The notes under the pieces were generated by a model. It saw nothing but the letters and a program-made list of their open reading frames with translations. It made no database searches and was not told the DNA's origin. DNA of 35,736 nucleotides from an uncultured Acidobacteriota bacterium (GTDB taxonomy: Bacteria; Acidobacteriota; Vicinamibacteria; Vicinamibacterales; CAVVIG01), in contig CADEDC010000025.1 of the NCBI GenBank assembly GCA_902825985.1, positions 1 to 35,736 on the forward strand. The letters are read 5' to 3'. Below are positions 1 to 7,335 of the stretch, piece by piece (within the stretch, counting starts at the first letter, position 1; every line of letters begins with the position of its first letter). Both the position numbers and the translations under genes were made by a program.

Positions 1-183
1 GCCGAGACACGGGACGCAGGTCACACCCCAGAAATGCACCAGCAGCGGCTTGTCCTGGTGCGCCTGGCGTAACTGCGCCCAACTGCCGCGCACGAACGGC
101 TTGAGGGTCGCGGCCGACGCCGCCACCCACCCCGTGGCCATCAGCGCAAGACAAGCGATGAGCCGTCGTCGGGAAGCCATCAT
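1..183 (-). CDS. TlpA-like thioredoxin-fold protein, C-terminus cut by window edge
   Basis: Reading leftward from an ATG at 183 gives 61 residues before the window ends. The N-terminus is a signal peptide (Arg-rich start, then a hydrophobic stretch to about residue 24). It is followed by a short helix and KPLLVHFWGVTCVPC, the beta-strand plus CxxC active site (Cys-Val-Pro-Cys) of exported TlpA/ResA thioredoxins. Such proteins reduce disulfides or deliver electrons to copper or haem proteins outside the cytoplasm. The start overlaps the stop of the upstream sialidase-like gene as ATGA (183-180), so the two were translationally coupled. An alternative ATG lies at 180. The pairing of sialidase-like protein with TlpA is, as I recall, common beside MbnP/MbnH-type copper genes. 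The fold and signal peptide are clear; the exact partner is unknown. Confidence 0.75.
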   Translation of the reverse strand, partial: MMASRRRLIACLALMATGWVAASAATLKPFVRGSWAQLRQAHQDKPLLVHFWGVTCVPCLG

Positions 184-700
184 GACGTGGTCTCCAACCG
201 TCGCAGCATGTAACCATCGGTCCGCGTGCACCAGGACAGGAACAGGCGACGTCCGTCGTGCACGAGCAACGGATGACCGGAGAAGTGGCGGGTGCTGGCG
301 AGGAACGTTGGCGCCGAGAACGTGACGCCGTTGTCACATGCCACCATGGCCCTCACGGTCGTGCGCTCGCCATCGAATTCCTTCCACACCACCCACACCG
401 CATCTCCCATCACACACGAGTCGAATCGCCCGGGCCGTCCGGCGCCGACTATCCGGCCGCCGGCACCGCTCGGCTGCTTCAGCAAGCCGCGTACGCTCGG
501 TGTGCGTCACCGAACGCACGCGGCCTACCGGCCCGCGTGCGACCTGGCGTGGAGGCCACCCGCGAACTTCAACTCGCCGGGATGCAGCCGGCGCGCTGAA
601 TGTGGAACCTGACCGGCGTCGCCGCAGGGCTGGTCGCGCGAACAGCGAGATCATCACGACGTGGCCCTCGCAGCCGGCGGTCAGACGACTGCTCATCCGG
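180..700 (-). pseudogene. Frame-broken sialidase/BNR-repeat-like protein remnant
   Basis: The last ~100 residues (frame open from 506 to the TGA at 182-180) read as the C-terminus of the small exo-alpha-sialidase-like (BNR/Asp-box) proteins that precede TlpA: VWVVWKEFDGERT, then an Asp-box-like NGVTFSAP, then HPLLVHDGRRLFLSW near the end. Upstream of 506 this frame stops at 509-507. A different frame continues the similarity, with FARPALRRRRSGSTFSAP and RGWPPRQVARGP between about 640 and 520. At least one frameshift therefore splits the gene, and most of the N-terminal propeller blades and signal peptide are missing. The multicopper oxidase stop at 845 lies upstream. I call it a decayed gene; sequencing error could explain the frameshift but not the missing N-terminal half. 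The 5' boundary near 700 is approximate. No clear coding signal is seen from 700 to 845. Confidence 0.5.
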
Positions 701-844
701 CGTCACGAAATAGCCACGTGCGCCGGACGCCATCAGTTCCGACACGGCTCGTCGGGGTGAGTCGAGAATAAGGACCGCCCATCTGTGCGTCAACGAGGGT
801 GCAGCCAACGCGGGCCCCGTTGCAGCGAACGGTCAGGCGACCGG

Positions 845-2404
845 TCACACGATGCGATAGTTGCGCATCATGCCCATGTCCTCGTGTTCGAGGTTGTGGC
901 AGTGATAGAGGAACAGCCCAGGGTAGTCCGAGAACTTCACCAGACACTCGACGCGTTCGCCAGGCAGGACGAGGGTCGTGTCCTTCCACCCATCGTCCAC
1001 GAATCCGTCCTTCAGTGCCTGCCAGTCGGCGCGGCGACCCGGTTCGACCGTCCGGCGCAACACCCGGAACTGGCGGCCATGCATGTGCATCGGGTGGCCG
1101 AGCCGCATGTTCATCATCATCCCGGGTCCGCTGTTGTCGTAGGCCCAGATGTGCGTCGAGCCGGCGCGGACGCTCTCCTCGGCTGCGACATCGTCCATCT
1201 CGAACGTCCGGGCACCGAGGAAGAACTGCATGCGCATGAAGTCGATGTTGATGCTGCGCGTCGGCACGTCCGGCGGCGGCTGCCATGCCGCCTCGTAATG
1301 CGAAAGGGCTGCCGGAAGCGCGAACGCCGACCGCTCCCGGCGATCGACCGAGATGGCCAGGACCTCGAGCGGCGCCCCTTGTGGCACCGGCGGACGGTCG
1401 GCGCCGCGTCCGCCGCCGCGGCCGCGTCCACCCCGACCCATGCCGCCGCCCATGCCCATCTGCATCGTGAACAGCGAGGCCGGGAACGGCAGGCTGCGCA
1501 GCGTGAGCCGCGTCCCGACCGCGGCGGCGCTCAGGTCGAGGAGGGTGTCGAGGCGCTCGCCCGGCGCCAGCGTCACGTACGGTCGCGTCACCGGGCGTTC
1601 GAGCAGGCCACCGTCCGTGCCGATCACCGTGACCGGCGTCGACGGGTCCCAGGCCAGCTTGTAGACGCGGGAGTTCGAGCCGTTCATCAACCGCAGCCGA
1701 TAGTGCCGGGTCGCCAGGGACAGTGCGGCTGCCGGACGGCCGTTCACGAGCACCTGGTCGCCCAGGAACCCGTTCATGTTCTCCATCATCATGCCGGAGG
1801 CGTAGACCAGCTGGTTGCCGGCATCGAACTGGCGATCCTGGATGACGCACACCAGTTCGTCAGCCCCCGACGGCAGGTGCAGCGCCGCTTCGTCGGGATC
1901 GTGGACAACGATCAGGCCGGCCAGCCCGTGGTACGCCTGATACGCCGTCCGCATGTGCGGGTGCGGGTGGTACCAGTAGGTGCCGGCACGATTGACCACC
2001 GTGAACTCGTACACATACCGTTGCCCCGGGCCCACGGCAAGACGTGGATGGCCGTCCGCCTGCGTCGGCACGTCCAGACCGTGCCAGTGGACGATTGACG
2101 GCTCCGGCAGGTCGTTGACGAAGTGCACGCGCACCTTCTGGCCGGTCTCGAATCTGAGCGTCGGTCCGAGGTAGCTGTCGGGGATCACCTGAACGGCGGC
2201 CGGCGCTCCGCTGAGCACCCTGGCCCGATAGCGCCAGACCCGCGTCGGCTGCCCGCGCAGCAGAGGCACCTCCGCCGGTGCGGCACGGAGTTCCAGCTCG
2301 ACATCAGGGTGGAAACCCGCGGTCTGGGCCGCCAGCGGTCGCGGCCACACCGCCACGCCTGCCACCCCGGCCCCAACGCGGGCCAAGAAGTCTCGTCGCT
2401 TCAC
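845..2404 (-). CDS. Tat-exported multicopper oxidase (CueO/bilirubin-oxidase-like)
   Basis: This 519-aa protein oxidises small substrates, probably Cu(I) or phenolics, with reduction of O2 to water in the periplasm. The start is GTG at 2404, six bases after GGAGG (2415-2411); longer upstream readings have no support. The N-terminus KRRDFLARVG is a twin-arginine signal. All four copper-ligand blocks are present: HWHG at ~106-109, HPHPH at ~146-150, HPMHMHG at ~437-443 and HCH-x3-H-x4-M at 501-512, the last supplying the type 1 Met and the T1/T3 bridge. A low-complexity insert (MQMGMGGGMGRGGRGRGGGRG) lies in the middle, comparable in kind to the Met-rich loop of CueO but Gly/Arg-rich. It is divergent from the DUF302 gene across 129 bp and upstream of the sialidase remnant and TlpA gene. 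Copper tolerance is the likely role; the substrate is not determined. Confidence 0.93.
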   Translation of the reverse strand: MKRRDFLARVGAGVAGVAVWPRPLAAQTAGFHPDVELELRAAPAEVPLLRGQPTRVWRYRARVLSGAPAAVQVIPDSYLGPTLRFETGQKVRVHFVNDLPEPSIVHWHGLDVPTQADGHPRLAVGPGQRYVYEFTVVNRAGTYWYHPHPHMRTAYQAYHGLAGLIVVHDPDEAALHLPSGADELVCVIQDRQFDAGNQLVYASGMMMENMNGFLGDQVLVNGRPAAALSLATRHYRLRLMNGSNSRVYKLAWDPSTPVTVIGTDGGLLERPVTRPYVTLAPGERLDTLLDLSAAAVGTRLTLRSLPFPASLFTMQMGMGGGMGRGGRGRGGGRGADRPPVPQGAPLEVLAISVDRRERSAFALPAALSHYEAAWQPPPDVPTRSINIDFMRMQFFLGARTFEMDDVAAEESVRAGSTHIWAYDNSGPGMMMNMRLGHPMHMHGRQFRVLRRTVEPGRRADWQALKDGFVDDGWKDTTLVLPGERVECLVKFSDYPGLFLYHCHNLEHEDMGMMRNYRIV

Positions 2405-2533
2405 GCCATGCCTCCGGCTGGACGCGGCACCCCACGGTGATTGTCGCGCCGCTCGAAAGATGCAGAGCTCGGGGTTTCGGTGACAGCCGAGCGCCTGTGA
2501 CGTTTGGCGCCCGTCCGCATCCCTCACCACATC

Positions 2534-2950
2534 ATGGAGCAGACTGCCTACGGACTGCGAATCTCGACGCCGCTCGCCTTCGACCAGGCCGTGGCCCACG
2601 TCACCGATGCCCTGAAAGCCGAAGGCTTCGGCGTCCTGACAACGATCGACATGCAGGCAAAACTGAAAGAGAAGCTCGACCGGGACTTCCGGAAGTACGT
2701 GATTCTCGGTGCGTGCAATCCACCGCTCGCCCACCGGGCGCTCGAAGCCGAGCTGGAAGTGGGCCTGTTGCTGCCGTGCAACGTGATCGTGTACGAGCGG
2801 ACGGCCTCGGACACCGTCATCGGCGCCATGGCGCCGCTTTCGGCCCTCGGCATCGTCGGCGACAACAAGGAACTGCAGGAGGTGGCGACGGAAGCGGACG
2901 CACGGCTGCGCCGTGCTCTCGCCGCAATAGAAGGGGCCGACGTGGGGTGA
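2534..2950 (+). CDS. DUF302 domain protein
   Basis: A 138-aa soluble protein that is a single DUF302 domain. It has the family pattern: an N-terminal beta strand (YGLRISTPLAFDQAV), a helix ending in LKAEGFGVLTTIDM, the central K-x-KLD-x-DFRKYVILGACNPPLAHRAL block, and VGLLLPCNVIVYE followed by a C-terminal helix. The ATG at 2534 is chosen because the domain begins directly after it; an in-frame reading from 2504 adds ten residues of no recognisable content. There is no signal peptide, so it is cytoplasmic. The two conserved cysteines (GACNPP and LLPCNV) could bind a metal or haem, but the biochemical role of DUF302 is not established. These proteins often sit near copper or sulfur redox genes, as here, divergent from the multicopper oxidase. 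Confidence 0.88.
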   Translation: MEQTAYGLRISTPLAFDQAVAHVTDALKAEGFGVLTTIDMQAKLKEKLDRDFRKYVILGACNPPLAHRALEAELEVGLLLPCNVIVYERTASDTVIGAMAPLSALGIVGDNKELQEVATEADARLRRALAAIEGADVG

Positions 2951-2957
2951 TACGCGA

Positions 2958-2983
2958 AGGGCCGGTGGATCCCCACCGGCCCT
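2958..2983. terminator. Bidirectional hairpin between convergent genes
   Basis: A perfect 11-bp stem, AGGGCCGGTGG / CCACCGGCCCT, encloses a 4-nt loop (ATCC). It starts eight bases after the DUF302 stop and lies 37 bases beyond the stop of the convergent receptor gene. There is no T-run on either side, so it may work as a Rho-assisted or processing hairpin rather than a classic intrinsic terminator. Confidence 0.65.
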
Positions 2984-3019
2984 CCCAGAACCAGCCGTCG
3001 ACCAGCGGTCTTCTCGATC

Positions 3020-5854
3020 TCAGAAGGTCAATCTGACCGCCAGCTGGAGACTGCGTGGATCGCCCACGGCGGTGATCTGATTGAACGTCGCCGATGGACT
3101 GGTCGGATAGGCGCCGGCGCCGAAGTTGGTGTTCCGCGTCAGGTTGTTCCGCCGATTCGTCAGGTTGAACGCTTCCAGCATCCCTTCGAGTCGGATGGAC
3201 GGCCCGAGCGCGACGGTGCGGCTCACACGCGCATTCAGGCTGAAGAAGTCGTTGCCGACGCCGGCATTGCGCTCGATGAATTGTCCGTTGACGATCGGGC
3301 GCCCGGCGGTCCCCTGCACGGTCGTCACGCCGGACGTGATGTTGAACGGCAAGGCCGAATACGCCTGCACCATGCCGCTCACCTGGAACCCGTGGCTGAG
3401 CCGTTCCCACACTGTCGTCGCGGGTGCCATCGACGTATTGACCGAGCCGTTGATCGTCAGCCGGTGCCGCTGGTCGTCATCCGATCGCCCCCAGTCCTTC
3501 GACACATCGAAGGGATCGATCGGCGAGCTGAAGAAGAATTCGCCGACGTTGTTCATCGACTTCGACAGCGTGTAACTCACCCGATACGAACCCCAGGCGG
3601 TGGGCCGCTGGATGAACGACAGGTGCAGCCCGTGATAGTTGGAGCTGCCGGCCGACGAGTACTGGCTGTTGTTGGCGTAGGCGGCATTCGGCCGGCATCC
3701 GTTGTTCGTGCCGCTGGCGACGCAGCTCGGCACGTTCTGGTTGATCGACATCAGCAACCCGAGGCCGCGCACGTACTGATACCCGGCGCTGACCGTGCCG
3801 AGGGTGCCGACCTGGCGCTCCACCTCGAGACTGGCCTGGCGTGAATACGCATTCTGCAGGTCGCGGTCCATCGTCGTCAGATTGACGAGCGTCACCGTCG
3901 GCAGCGCGGCCGACAGGATGTTCGGGAACGCCGGCGCGCCGGCCTGCGTCGGTGCCAGGCTGATCGCCGTCTGCTGCAGCTGCGTCAGGTCGGTGGTGTT
4001 GCCGGCCGACAGCAGCGCGTTGGCGAGCGCGCGCAGCGGCACGCGATCGAAGAAGAGGCCGGCGCTGCCGCGCACGATGGTGTTTCGCGAATCGAACGGC
4101 GCCCAGGCGAAGCCGATTCGCGGCGACACGTTGTTCGTGTCGGTGTCGATGGTCTCCAGCATCTGCAGGTCGTAACGGAGGCCGAGGTTGAGCGTCAAGC
4201 GGCTGCCGGCCTTCCACTCGTCCTGGGCGTAGAAGCCGACGTTCGGATTCGTCTGCGCGACGTCGACGACGCCGAACGTCTGCGTGAAGCCGGCATTGTT
4301 GTAGGTGCCCGACAGGAAGTTGGCCAGCGACGAGAACGTGTACGCCCCGCGATACGAACGGGGGAAGTTGATCTGCGTGGAGTTGAAGATGAAGTCGGCG
4401 CCAACCCGGAACGCGTGCGCCCCGCGCTGGTGCGACAGGCTGTCCACGACCTGGAACATCCGGGTGAGCCGCTTCTGCGGGCTGCCGGACAGCGTGCCGA
4501 ACGATGCCACACCGGCGATGCTGACGGCCGGCCCGACGCGATCGGTCGACAGCGCCTGCAGATCGCTGTGGACGAACTGTGCCCGCGTCTCGTTGACGGT
4601 GCGCGGCGACAGCGTCATCGTATTGCTGATCGCCAACGCCTGGTCCCGGGTGTCGAGGCCGGATGACGCGGACGGGGTGTTCAGCCCGCCGGCGCCGCGT
4701 GAGTTGGCGGAGGTGATGTCGTAGAGACTGTAGCGCACCGCGAGCTGGTCGCGGCCGTGCAGCTGGTGATCGAACTTGCCCATGAAGTTGGTGCTGTTCA
4801 CCGGGTTCGGATAGATGCCGGCGGTGACGCGCTGGCCCGGATAGCCGGTGGCCTGCAGGCGGGCGTTGATGGTGTCCACCGTCGTCTGCGGCACCGTCGT
4901 GACGCCGGTCTGGTCGAGGCGGCGCTGTTCGAGGTTGGCGAAATAGAACGTTCGGTTCCGCACCACCGGGCCGCCGAGGCTCGCCCCGTACTGCTTCTGC
5001 GACATCGGCAGCGTCGTGCCGGTGAGCGCGTTGGCCGCGTTCATCGAGTCGTCCCGGAAGTAACCGTAGGTATTGCCGCGCGTCGTGTTCGTGCCGCTCT
5101 TCGTGACGACGTTGATGTAGCCGCCAAGCGCCCGCCCGAGCTCCGCCTGGCCGCCGGACGTCACGACCTGGAACTGGTCGACCGCGTCGACGCCGTAGGG
5201 AATGCCGCTCAGTCCGGCGGCGTCATCGTTCGCCGAGAGACCGTCGACGATGAAGCTGTTCGACAGGTTGCGCTGGCTGCCGACCGAGATCCCCTGGCCG
5301 GGCACCGCCGATGTCTCGGCGAACAGCTGCGTGCTGGCCGTGTTGGTCGGCGAAACCCCGGGCACGAGCAGCGCGATGTCGAGGAAGTTGCGACCGTTCA
5401 TCGGCAGGTTCGCCAGTTCCTGCTGCTGGATCGTCCCGGCAATCTGGCTGCGCGCCGCTTCGAGCACCGGCATCTGGGCGGTGACGGTCAGCGACGTGTC
5501 GACGCCACCGACGCTGAGGGTCACGGGCAGTTCGAAGGCCGAGCCGACGGTCAGCGTCAGCCTGCGGGTCAGGTCGGCAAACCCCTGCAGTTTCACCGTC
5601 AGCTCGTAGGGACCGAGCTTCAGTTGCGGAAACCGGAAACGGCCTTCCGCATCGCTTGTCGCCTCGGCGACCAGATTGGTCTCGGTCTGACGCGCGGTGA
5701 CCTGGGCACCAGGCACGACGGCGCCTTGCTGATCGGTGACACGGCCGCTGATGCTGGCCTGGTTGATCGTATCCTGCGCTTCGCTGGTCGCTGCCGGAGC
5801 GCACACGCACCACAGCAGGACGAGCGCTGTTGTGACACAGCGAAATATCCGCAC
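3020..5854 (-). CDS. Oar-like TonB-dependent outer-membrane transporter with carboxypeptidase-regulatory domain
   Basis: A 944-aa outer-membrane receptor. The chosen start is GTG at 5854, five bases after GGGAGG (5865-5860); a longer in-frame reading to 5890 would put the RBS inside the gene. After a signal peptide ending near APAATSEAQ comes a carboxypeptidase-regulatory-like beta-sandwich (ISGRVTDQQGAVVPGAQV through ELTVKLQGF, about residues 36-100). A plug domain follows (LPMNGRNFLDIALLVPGV, then NSFIVDGLSANDD and INVVTKSGTN), then a long beta-barrel ending in the aromatic terminus LQLAVRLTF. This Oar-type architecture is greatly expanded in Acidobacteriota and imports unknown ligands with TonB energy. 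It follows the Cys/His-rich 172-aa protein by 87 bp, so the pair may be one operon, possibly for copper uptake; that substrate is inference. Confidence 0.9.
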   Translation of the reverse strand: MRIFRCVTTALVLLWCVCAPAATSEAQDTINQASISGRVTDQQGAVVPGAQVTARQTETNLVAEATSDAEGRFRFPQLKLGPYELTVKLQGFADLTRRLTLTVGSAFELPVTLSVGGVDTSLTVTAQMPVLEAARSQIAGTIQQQELANLPMNGRNFLDIALLVPGVSPTNTASTQLFAETSAVPGQGISVGSQRNLSNSFIVDGLSANDDAAGLSGIPYGVDAVDQFQVVTSGGQAELGRALGGYINVVTKSGTNTTRGNTYGYFRDDSMNAANALTGTTLPMSQKQYGASLGGPVVRNRTFYFANLEQRRLDQTGVTTVPQTTVDTINARLQATGYPGQRVTAGIYPNPVNSTNFMGKFDHQLHGRDQLAVRYSLYDITSANSRGAGGLNTPSASSGLDTRDQALAISNTMTLSPRTVNETRAQFVHSDLQALSTDRVGPAVSIAGVASFGTLSGSPQKRLTRMFQVVDSLSHQRGAHAFRVGADFIFNSTQINFPRSYRGAYTFSSLANFLSGTYNNAGFTQTFGVVDVAQTNPNVGFYAQDEWKAGSRLTLNLGLRYDLQMLETIDTDTNNVSPRIGFAWAPFDSRNTIVRGSAGLFFDRVPLRALANALLSAGNTTDLTQLQQTAISLAPTQAGAPAFPNILSAALPTVTLVNLTTMDRDLQNAYSRQASLEVERQVGTLGTVSAGYQYVRGLGLLMSINQNVPSCVASGTNNGCRPNAAYANNSQYSSAGSSNYHGLHLSFIQRPTAWGSYRVSYTLSKSMNNVGEFFFSSPIDPFDVSKDWGRSDDDQRHRLTINGSVNTSMAPATTVWERLSHGFQVSGMVQAYSALPFNITSGVTTVQGTAGRPIVNGQFIERNAGVGNDFFSLNARVSRTVALGPSIRLEGMLEAFNLTNRRNNLTRNTNFGAGAYPTSPSATFNQITAVGDPRSLQLAVRLTF

Positions 5855-5941
5855 ACATTCCTCCCGAAAACAGATCGGACGACCCTGCACAGGCGCGCCG
5901 AGGCGCCGCTGTGCCCTGACAATTCGAGTCGGAGAGGAGGA

Positions 5942-6460
5942 TCAGGCGCGGGGTGGCGGGAGGTCGACCGGACGGACGAAGGAAGGGCTCGGAGCGGCCG
6001 CGGGCAACCCGAGCGGCGCGACATGCTCGATCGGCGCCGCCGGGCTGTCGTCAAGAATGCCGGGAATCCAGATCAGGCTGGCGAGCGCGGTCACCGGCCC
6101 CTGGCAGGTGGCGGTCAGCACGCAGTCATCCGCGGCTGTGGCCGCGGCAGGGCGGCCAGCGGCCGGTGCGGCGTGCGCGGCGTGCGGGTCGCTCGCGACG
6201 GCGGCAGCGGGAGCCGCCCCGCGGTGCATCGGACAGGCGTCGCGGTTGGCGGCCGCCATTGGACAGGTCTCGGCCGTCGTGGCGGCCTGATGGCAGTCCG
6301 TATCGGTCGCGCCGCGGTGGCCGGCCTCGTCGGATTCACCCAGATGACCATGGGCCGCGCAGCAATAGCGCGGCGCCAGCGCAGACAGCGACGATACCTG
6401 GCACAACAGCCAGATCGTCGTGAGGGCGCGGAGGCGGTGGCGAAGCCAGGAGAGCGGCAT
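5942..6460 (-). CDS. Cys/His/Met-rich exported protein, probable metal-linked partner of the receptor
   Basis: A 172-aa protein that I do not match to a named family with confidence. The N-terminus has a basic patch and a hydrophobic helix (LTTIWLLCQVSSLSALAP). It is followed by CCAAHGH, a stretch of His and Cys, and two short repeats, TCPM (~65-68) and ACPMHRG (~74-80). An Ala-rich linker leads to DDCVLTATCQGP, a second hydrophobic segment (VTALASLIWIPGIL) and a proline-rich tail ending in PPPRA. The spacing of soft metal ligands resembles the small DUF2946-like and related proteins found upstream of copper-associated TonB receptors. It precedes the Oar-like receptor by 87 bp on the same strand. 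No good ribosome-binding site precedes the ATG at 6460, so the start is uncertain. Metal binding is inferred from composition only. Confidence 0.65.
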   Translation of the reverse strand: MPLSWLRHRLRALTTIWLLCQVSSLSALAPRYCCAAHGHLGESDEAGHRGATDTDCHQAATTAETCPMAAANRDACPMHRGAAPAAAVASDPHAAHAAPAAGRPAAATAADDCVLTATCQGPVTALASLIWIPGILDDSPAAPIEHVAPLGLPAAAPSPSFVRPVDLPPPRA

Positions 6461-6500
6461 CGGATGCCAGCTAGTTTACTGGATTGCCGGGAGCGTGGTG

Positions 6501-6531
6501 AACGCCGGCCGGCAATCGGGCGGCCGGCGTT
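6501..6531 (-). terminator. Terminator-like hairpin after P460 gene
   Basis: A perfect 11-bp stem, AACGCCGGCCG / CGGCCGGCGTT, with a 9-nt loop, lies about 50 bases beyond the P460 stop codon and before the next minus-strand gene. There is no T-run. It separates the receptor/P460 unit from the 172-aa protein/receptor unit. Confidence 0.55.
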
Positions 6532-6579
6532 GGGGACGAATTCAGGCGATTGGATGGCCGATCGGGTGCGGACCCGTGG

Positions 6580-7194
6580 CTACGGATGGGACTTCTCGGC
6601 CGTGACATAGGCCGGGTTGAGCGTCCCCTTCTGCTTCGCCACCTCGAGCAGCGTCGGGTAGAACTGCACGAACGTGTGCTCGACGGCGGCCTTCGTGCTA
6701 TGGCATTCGTAACAGCGCGCCGTCTTCGGGAGGGCCGCCACCTGATCGAGCTTGGCGCCGAAGTTGTAAAACGTCCAGCCGCCCGGCTTGGTGCTGTCTT
6801 TCACCTCGGCTTCGATGGCGCGCACGGCCGTCTGGTAGCGGCCGCCGAGGTTGATCGAACCTTCGCTGGCCGAACCGCGGATCTCGAGGATGAACATGGT
6901 CTGGTCGGGCCAGGCGCCGGACTTCATGAACTCCCGGTATGACGCCGGATTCACGTAGACGTTCGTAAATGACGGCGACGGGTTCGCGTTGGCTCCCGGC
7001 TCGTCGTAGGTCATGCCCAGGCCGGCGCTCAGGAACACCCACTCGCGAAAGTCGGCTGGCTTGATCAGCTCACCGGTGCTGGTGTACCGGACGACACTGC
7101 CCGCGGGCCCGGCCGGCTGCTGCGCCGCGACGATCAACGTGGTCCCCACCCATCCGGCGACGATCAGTGCCGCCATCGCGATTCTCAAGGTCAT
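6580..7194 (-). CDS. Secreted cytochrome P460 family protein (copy 1)
   Basis: A 204-aa periplasmic c-type cytochrome. The N-terminus is a signal peptide ending near VAAQQ. The body has the P460 family core: ADFREWVFLSAGLGMTY, FTNVYVNPASYREFMKSGAWPDQTMFILEIRG and GWTFYNFG. It ends with the haem-attachment motif CYECH (161-165) and HTFVQFYP, a frequent P460 ending. Known family members either carry a Lys-crosslinked P460 haem that oxidises hydroxylamine or bind NO or peroxide as cytochrome c'-beta; I cannot tell which from the sequence. The start ATG at 7194 follows a strong GGAGGGG. It lies 141 bp downstream of the large receptor gene on the same strand. A paralogue with the same layout occurs at 33826-34446. 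Confidence 0.92.
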   Translation of the reverse strand: MTLRIAMAALIVAGWVGTTLIVAAQQPAGPAGSVVRYTSTGELIKPADFREWVFLSAGLGMTYDEPGANANPSPSFTNVYVNPASYREFMKSGAWPDQTMFILEIRGSASEGSINLGGRYQTAVRAIEAEVKDSTKPGGWTFYNFGAKLDQVAALPKTARCYECHSTKAAVEHTFVQFYPTLLEVAKQKGTLNPAYVTAEKSHP

Positions 7195-7335
7195 GTGAGA
7201 TCCCCTCCGGTCCTCGCAAGAAGGACGGCAGACAGCTTAGCGCGCCGGGCCGAGCGCTGGGGAAGAATGCCGCCAAACCGTTGGCTGCAGGCGGCTGGCC
7301 CGGTTCGGGCCCACGGCCGGACCGGACCGTGACAC

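Noticed and set aside
785..2098. Long plus-strand open frame opposite the multicopper oxidase
   Set aside because: It is antisense to a gene with all copper-ligand motifs; its translation is His/Arg/Val-rich with no domain. It is a frame shadow from high GC content.
2405..2734. N-terminal extension of the multicopper oxidase
   Set aside because: The extension would overlap the DUF302 gene in antisense and precede the Tat signal; GGAGG before the GTG at 2404 fixes the start.
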